A DNA stretch of 64,000 bases, from contig CM106585.1 of the NCBI GenBank assembly GCA_048013815.1, positions 21,700,001 through 21,764,000 of the forward strand. Direction: 5' to 3'. A program made the translations under genes and the position numbers. Positions 57,146-64,000 of this stretch are shown here, piece by piece. A model generated the notes under the pieces. That model was not told where the DNA came from. It did no database searches and worked only from the letters and a program-made list of their open reading frames with translations. Every line of letters starts with the position of its first letter. Positions within the stretch are counted from its first letter, which is position 1. This DNA is from Setoptus koraiensis (taxonomy: Eukaryota > Arthropoda).

Positions 57146-60100
57146 AAAAGTCAAACGAGAGGGAGAGTAAAAGAGAGTATAAGAAGAAAAGGTACAAGTA
57201 AGAAAAAAGAAGACTAGAAGCGTGGACAAGAAGGAGAGAGGCGAAACGAGAAAAGAGTAGTCAAACGCGAAAAGAGAGTCGCAGGAGCAACAAGAAACAA
57301 GAAAGAAAAGACGTAGGAGAAACAACGGAAACGAAAACGTGGCTCAAGGGTAAAGTAGAGACGAAGTGAGTTAAAGTAAAGGAAACAAGGAAAGAGGCAC
57401 TCAGCAGGTAAATGGAGGAGTGAAAGAGCGGAGGAAAAGGGAAGCAAAACACCACAACGAGTCAGGGAACACGGAGAGCACAGTAGCAGGCTACGAGAGA
57501 CAGGCAGTTGAAGAGAGAACGGAAGCTGAGGTAAAAGAACGAGGTGGAAAAGGACAAGGCAAAGAAGTGGTGACGAAGACAAACGAAAGTAAAGAGAAGA
57601 GGGAAAGTGCAAGTGAAAGTGAAAGTAGGTAGAGCAAGAGAGAGAAGGAAAAGTGAGCAGAATATAGAGTAAGGAAAGAGGAAGCAGTGGCAAATGGTAA
57701 AGAGGTAGAAAAGAGACATACAACAAAAAAGTTACGAGAATAAGAAGAAAAGGGAACGACCAGGTAGAGGGGCAGGGGAGTCAACGACATAAACGGTGAG
57801 GGATTCAAAAAAGAGAAACCAAAGGAAGATAATGATAAGACGAGAAAGGAGTAAGAGAAGAAAAAAATGAAGAAGTAACCGGAAGAAGTAAGGGAGGTAG
57901 GAAAAAAGGGGTCAGGAGGGAAGAGTAAAGTGTAAGGTGATGTAAAGAGATGAGAGCGTACAAGAACGGGAAACCGAACGACAGTACAAGTCACAAAAGA
58001 ACAAAGAGAAGAGTGAGAGAAAAGTGAGACTGGTAGGAGATATGGGGCAAGGAAAAAGGAGTTATCGTCAAAAGTTGAAATAAAAGTTCGAAGTAGGACT
58101 CTAAAAAAAAGTTATGAAAAAACGGAAAAGCGAAAGCTCAGTTCAGTTAGAAAGACAAAGCAAAACAAAGATAGAGGCTCGGTAACACCAACCACGAAAA
58201 GGGAAAATGAGTAAAAAGCGTGAGGGAGAACAGTACGTATAAAAAGAAAAAAAGATTGAGTAAAGTGACAAAGAAGTAAGGGGCAGAAAAAGGTAAGCAG
58301 AAATAGGAGAGTAGACAAAAACGTGTAAAGTATAGGCAGGGGAAGTAAAAAAAGTTAGTAAAACAAAGAGTGGGCGAGGGAATGCGAAAAAAAACGGAAC
58401 AAAGAAACGAGTAGAAAAAGGTGTGAGAGGAAAAGAAGGAGAAAAATTAAAGACGAAGGAGTAAAAAAGGTACTTCAAAGAAGGAAACGAAGAAAGGAAA
58501 GGCGAAGAGCAAGAAGCAGTACGAAGAACCGAAAAAGAGACGAAGGAAAAGAAAGAAAAGAATAACGGGAGTAAGTTAGAGAAAGGGGGGAATAAGAGGA
58601 GTAAGATTTGAAAAAGGATCAGGTGGAAAACAGAGTGGAAAGAGGAGAGGAAGAAACGAAGAGAAGTGAGAGAGTAAGTTGAAAAGTAAGACAAAGAGGA
58701 CTAAGGTCCTCGGAAGGTAGTAAAAAGAAGATAAGGAAGAAAGGTTAGACGAAACGGTAAGAAGGACGCAAGAACAGGAAAAGAACGAAAAAAGAGAAGA
58801 AGAAGGTACAGTTAGAAGGAGGGAAAAAGGAAACAGGACCGAAACGAGAAAGGTGAGGAGAGGAAGGCAGTGTAGGAGAGCTTGAGTCAGGCAGGAAAGT
58901 TTACGAGTGGGTAAAGAAGTAAGGAAAAGGCAAGGGGGAAAGAAGTACATAAGTGAAAAGTACAAAAGACAGAAGTAGCACGAAAAAGGCAAAGAGAGTA
59001 GGAGCCAAGTTAAGGTTAAAGGTTGAGAGAAGGGGACAGAAAAAAACGGCAAAGAGGGGTAGAAGGAGGCAAGTTAGACAGAAAGCGTGTAGTGAGACAA
59101 TGTAGGTAAAGTAAGGGGGTAGAAGCGGAGCGACGGGAAGAACAAAGGCAGGCAGTAAGTAGTGAAGATGACGAGAAGTAAAACATAGAAGGGAAACACG
59201 ATAAAGAGAAGAGGAGATAGAGAGTACGGAGAAACGGGGGAGGAGTTAGAGAGCAGAGGAGACCGAAGTGACCAAGAGAAGTAGGGAGAGAGGGCAAAGT
59301 GGGAGCACGTAAAGAAGTACGAAGGTGGGTGAAAAAAAAAGAGAGATAAGGGGTAGATCAAGAAAGTAAAAAAGAGTCGAACGCGTACAGTAGGAACGGG
59401 TACACACGAGGAAGACGGAAGACAGAAGGGAAACGTACAGAGAAACAGAAAAAAGCAGTTAGTTAAAGGAGGTGGGACAAAAAAAGAGAAATCGTAGAAA
59501 AACAACGGGAGAAGTTACAGAGTAGTACAAAAGAGCGTGAAGATAGGGTAAAAAAAGAACATAAACAAGACCAAAGGAGACGGCGTAAAAGAACATGTAA
59601 AGATCGGAAAAGTAAGGGCGAAGTAGAGAGCTGAGCAAACGAAAGAGGTTAACCAGAAACGGTAAGGGTCAAACAGGGAGAAAGAGAGGCAGCAGAAAAA
59701 TGAAGCGATAAGTGCGACTAAGTGCTAAGAGAAGAAAGAAGCGCAAACAAACCCACAACGCCAAGAAAAAAAACGGAATAAAGTAACGGGGAGAAGTAGT
59801 GAAAGAACGGGGAGGAACGTTAGGTAGAAGTAGAAGAGGGACCGGAGACACGTACACAGAGAGGATAAGAACAAAGTAGTGAAAAAATAGGAACGGAAAG
59901 GAGAGAAAAAAAAAAGGTCAGGAGACAGCACACAACAGTGAGACAATTAGGAAAGTGACGAGGGAGGAACAAGTAAAGGAGTACAGGAGAGGGTGAAAAC
60001 AAAGAAGTGAACTGGCAAAGGAGATTCCACTAGTAGAGGGAAAACGAGTAGAGACGTAAAAAAGTACACCCGGAAGAGAAAGATTTGAGAGGGCAAAACG

Positions 60101-63100
60101 TAGCGAGAGCGAGGCACGTAAGCGCGAAAAAGAAGAAAGAAGGAAGGGTGACAGGTAGACGACGAGCAACGCAAGTAAAGGTGAGAGAACGGATAATAGC
60201 GGTCGGTTAAAGCAAGACGACAGCGAGGGAAGTAGACGATCAAGCCGAAAAGCAGGAAAGTAAGAGTTAGAAAGTAGAGAGGAAGAACGTGAAGAGGTGC
60301 CTTAAGAGAAGAGAGAAAAGCACACAGGGATGAAGGAGAAAGGAACAAGGAAGAAGAGAACAGAAGTAGGAGCAAGGAGGAGGACGTAGTGGCGGCGATG
60401 GCGGAGTGGTGCAAGAGAGGCGAACGGCAGTAACTAGGAAAGAAACACAGGTGATGAGATCGTGCAAAGAAAGGAAGACAGCCGAGAACGTTAGTGGAGA
60501 AGGTACTAGTAAAGAAAGAATATATTGAGTCAGTTTAAGTATAAAACAGATTTTGAAGCAACGAGAGAAGGAACAAAAAAGAGAACGAAAGTAAAGAAAG
60601 GGGAAAAGGAAAAGAGTCAAGTGGAAGAGATATGAGTGTAGAACAGAAAAAGAGGAAGAAGAAAAATATGACAGACGTAGCTGAAAAAGAAGAAAAAAGG
60701 TGGATGAACAGTAAGGTAAGAAAAGAAGAAGCCAAGGCTGGAGTAAAGGCAGGTGGAGGAGGTAGTAAGTACGTGACGAGATTTTTATTGGGCCGGCCGG
60801 ACAAACGAAAAAAGGAGGAAGGGGGAAGGGAAGGAGAAGGAAAAAGTGTAAAGAAAAAAAGTGACGAAAGGAGGAAGTGAAAAGAAAAGAAGATGAGGAA
60901 GGAAACAAGCAGAGTGAAAACAAAGAAAGACGAAGAACAAGTAGTAGAGGAGAAGACGAAGAGTAAGAGTAGAATAAGTTGAAAAAAAATGTAGAAAAGG
61001 AAGTGGAGGCCAAGATGAAGCGGAAACGAAGGTCTAAGTTGAAGTAGAAAAGAATAAACAACAGTGGTATGGACGCAGTCAGAAAAGAAGAGAAGTGAAG
61101 GAGGAGTAAACAGAGGCAGGAGTAGCGGAAAAGAAAAAAAAACAAGAGAGGGGATGAAGGTGCAGGAAAAGGGGAGTGAGAAAAGTGCCAGGATGGGTAG
61201 GAAAAAGGAAGATAGGAAGTAAGGACAGAAAGGGAAGGAGCACGCAGAGGGTAAGGAGACCAAAAGAAAGAAAAGGAGAAAGACGTGGAATGAAGAAGGG
61301 AGTATGAGACGCACGAAGAGTGAAGTAAAAGGTGGGGACAACGTGCGGTGAAATGGAAGGGTATGGCGACAGGGGAGTAAGTAGAGGAAGGGAAAGGAAA
61401 ACACAACAACAACAAGGACGAAGAAACGACAAGAAGGAGAGAGTAAAAAAGTAAAGAACGTGAAGTAAAAGTAGAAAGAACAAAACGAGTGACGCAAACA
61501 AGACAGGAGGGGGAAGGTAAGTAAAGAAAGACAAGTAAGTCAGGGAAGAGAAGAAAAGAGAAAGGGAGGAGGTACAGGACATGTGGAAAAGTAAAGGAGT
61601 ACTGAGAAGAAGTACATTTGACCACCTTGAGTGAAAAACAACAGCAGTTGTCGAAAGTAAAGCAACAAAAAGTGAGAAGAGAATGAACACGAGAGAGACA
61701 GAGAAGGAGAGGGAAGGGGAAAGGAAAACAAAGTACAAAACAAAGCAAGGCAAGAAGGAGGAGAGAGGTAAGGAACAACAAGGCAACAAGAGTAGAAGGG
61801 AGGGTGAGATAATTGAAGAGGTGAGTAAGCAAGCTGGAAGGTTAAGGGGCGAGAAGAGAGAAAAACAGGAAAGGCCCAAAGAAAAGAAAGTTGGGAGAGA
61901 GGGAGTAAGGAGAACAGGCAGTAACAGGAAGGTGAAGGGAGACAGAATAAAGACAAACGGGAGTAAAAACGCCGGCGGACAAGGTTTAACAAAGACAAGA
62001 AACTTGCGAAAAGTCAAGAAGGCGGCTTGAAAAGAAGGGAGACAAAGGAAAACGCAAGGAAAAAAGAGGGGAGCAAGCAGAAGCGGAGAAGCAGAGAAGG
62101 AGAAAGGGAGGAGTGAAGTGGAAACACGGAGAAGAAGACCTTAGTAAGAAAAAAGAAACTAGGACACAGGAGTAGTGGGACAAGTTACGTGACAGAAGAC
62201 GGGTGGGGAGGTTGAAGAGAAGAGAACAGTAAAGAATGAACCAGCAGATTTTTGAAGGCACAAAACGTAAAAGAGTTAAGGTAAGGAGGAACAAGGTGTA
62301 AACCAAGACTAAAAGCAGAAAAAAAAAAAAGACAAAAGGAGAGAACGTAAGAGGTATATAGTGACATTGTGTTGCGACGTGGCGGAGACCACAGTCCCAA
62401 CCCGGAAATGTGAGAGCAGAAGATAAAGTAAGTGTGAAGAAAAATGATGGAGTAGCGAGCGCTCGGAGTCCGGAGAAAAGTGAAGAGAACAAAAGATGTA
62501 AAAAAGAAACGAAGAGAAAGAAAAAAGGAGTAGAAGGAAAAGTACAAAGGAGAAAGAGAGGGGAGACGAAAACAGTAAGAGTAAAAGCGAGAAGGGACAG
62601 CGTAGAAACAAGAAGTAGTAGGGGATGGAACAAGAAAAAAGGAGGCACAAAAGAAGAAGATTTAAAGAAGGTAATAAAAAGAAAAGTGTTGAGCGGAGCT
62701 AAAGGGGAAACAAGGTAAAGAAGGGAAAAAGTATAGAGAAGAGGGGATGGTTACGAACGGAAGACAGATAAAAGGCTAAAGGAGTAGGAGCAGGAAAGGA
62801 GAAAGTACAGGGAAAACATCTAAACAAGGAAGAGGGAGGAGGTGAAGTAACGCAAGAAGAAAGTGAAGTAGAAAGTGAAAGGGAGAGGTGAAGGACTAGA
62901 CGAAGGAGTAAAAAAAAAGTAAGCAGAGAGATGGTAAGAAGTCAAGAGGGAACGAGTATAAAGCAAAAGCTAGTAAAAAAGACAAGGTCATGAAGTAAGT
63001 GAGAAACGAGGAAGGTAGTACGGGAAGAGGCGAGTAAGAAAGTAAAGAGGAGGAAGATTGAGGAAAAAGAAGTAAGCGGTAGAGAAGTGAGAAAGTACAG

Positions 63101-64000
63101 GGAGGGTGAGAAGTTGAGGAAAGTAACAAGCCAAAAACACGTAGTGAAGGTTAGCCAAGAGAGAAGAGTAAGTAAAAGAAGAGAACAGTAAAGGTGTCGC
63201 AAACGTAGGAAAAGAAGCACAGGAAGGAGTGAAAAGAGTGGAGGCAAAAAGGTGGAGGCGTGGATTAAAGGAAGAAGAAGACAAAGCAGGAAGGGACTAA
63301 TAGTGTAGAGGAGAGAAACAAGAGTGATCGAGGATAAGTAAACGGGATAAAGAGAGAGAAGAAAAAGCGTGAAGTAGCGAGACAATGGTAAAGTGAACAA
63401 AGAGTAGGAAGTGGGATAAAGTGAAACAGTTAAATTTATGAGAGGGGTCAGGTAAAGAGAGAAAAGGGTAAGGGACTTGAACTACAAAACAAAAAAGAAA
63501 CGGAAAGGGAACACTAAGGAAAAGGAAGCAGAAAAAAGCACGGCAGAAGGAGTAGGGAGTAAGCGTAAAGTGACAGGAGTGAAAGTAGGGTACAGAGTAG
63601 ATAGCCGGTGGTAGTGTTAAAGGAGTGGGAAGAAAAAAGATGAAAGAAAAGAAAAAAGGGAAATATAGAGCGAGAAACGGGCAGTAAAAGGGTGGAGAAG
63701 TTAAGACAGAGAAAGAAAGCAGTACGGAAAGTGAAAGTCACGAAAAAGCGAAAGATGTGTATAAAGACAAGGGAGGAACAACAAAAGAAAAAGGAAAAAA
63801 GGGGCAGTAAAAACTGAGAATCAGGGTAATTATTTTTGAGCCAAGAAGAGGCTGAGAAAGGAGGCGCACAGAAAAAGGAAAGAATTTTTGTTTAGGATAT
63901 TTTTTTGAGCTGGAAAAGAGGGAGGGAAAGTAAAGTAAGATTAAAAGAAGGAGAAAAATGCGTGAGAAAGGCGGCTAATGTACAGAGATAACAAGGAGCA
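57146..64000. repeat. about 6.9-kb polypurine (A/G) block, continuing past window
   Basis: From here to the window end the plus strand is almost all A and G. Counting three 60-base lines by eye (57181, 60841, 63001) gives 85-90% purine. There is no fixed repeat unit; pyrimidines are mostly single and sit in GTA, GTG, ACG or CAA contexts. A few islands of ordinary composition remain, such as 62350-62405 and 63815-63905. Because all three stop codons contain purines, the pyrimidine strand stays open for long runs, including one of 521 codons at 60267-61832; these L/F/S/P-rich frames are not proteins. It is either a real, worn GA-type satellite domain or a sequencing/assembly artefact. Confidence 0.75.

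Noticed and set aside
56799-57170. Gly/Trp-rich 123-codon plus-strand frame
   Set aside because: It is purely a product of G/T-rich sequence; Pro-rich frames overlap on the other strand.

Overview
The window is nuclear DNA of an arthropod, most likely a chelicerate and perhaps an acariform mite. The genes have GT-AG introns, mostly 87-270 bp, and AATAAA poly(A) signals. The proteins are animal-type (Ragulator LAMTOR2, SLC41 magnesium transporter, class A GPCR), and the non-coding DNA is full of CAA/GTT triplet runs and short tandem repeats. The species cannot be fixed by eye.

Layout. 1-6.85 kb: non-coding, simple repeats and palindromes. 7.2-16 kb: a dense cluster of LAMTOR2 (+), a decayed HLCS copy (-), acetyl-CoA acetyltransferase ACAT1 (+, five exons), a decayed LAMTOR2 tail (+), biotin protein ligase HLCS (-), a RECQL5-type helicase (+) and an acid lipase (-, five exons). 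16-19.85 kb: intergenic. 19.85-28 kb: a small secreted protein (+), a large membrane protein with PAN/apple-like modules (-), a second small secreted protein (-) and the PLP-homeostasis protein PLPBP (-). 28.8-32.8 kb: an SLC41 Mg2+ transporter (-, three exons) swollen by low-complexity insertions. 32.8-44.1 kb: non-coding, with a candidate promoter and leader exon near 40.8-41.3 kb. 44.15-44.58 kb: the first coding exon (TM1-TM3) of a rhodopsin-like GPCR whose remaining exons I could not find. 44.6-56.7 kb: non-coding, with GC-rich tandem arrays and hairpins around 51.4-53.1 kb. 56.8 kb to the end: a G-rich, quadruplex-prone stretch followed by nearly 7 kb of extremely purine-rich DNA.

How the genes work together. 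Most are housekeeping genes of metabolism and organelles: lysosomal mTORC1 scaffold, thiolase, biotinylation, acid lipase, PLP handling, Mg2+ transport and DNA repair. They are not an operon; HLCS and RECQL5 share a head-to-head intergenic region of about 570 bp.

Most notable: (1) the LAMTOR2-HLCS junction is present twice on either side of ACAT1, and each copy has kept one gene and lost the other; (2) the surviving HLCS has Gly-Met-Gly-Gln where other biotin ligases have Gly-Arg/Lys-Gly-Arg; (3) the purine block, either an unusual chromosomal domain or an assembly artefact. I saw no convincing virus-derived or retroelement copies.
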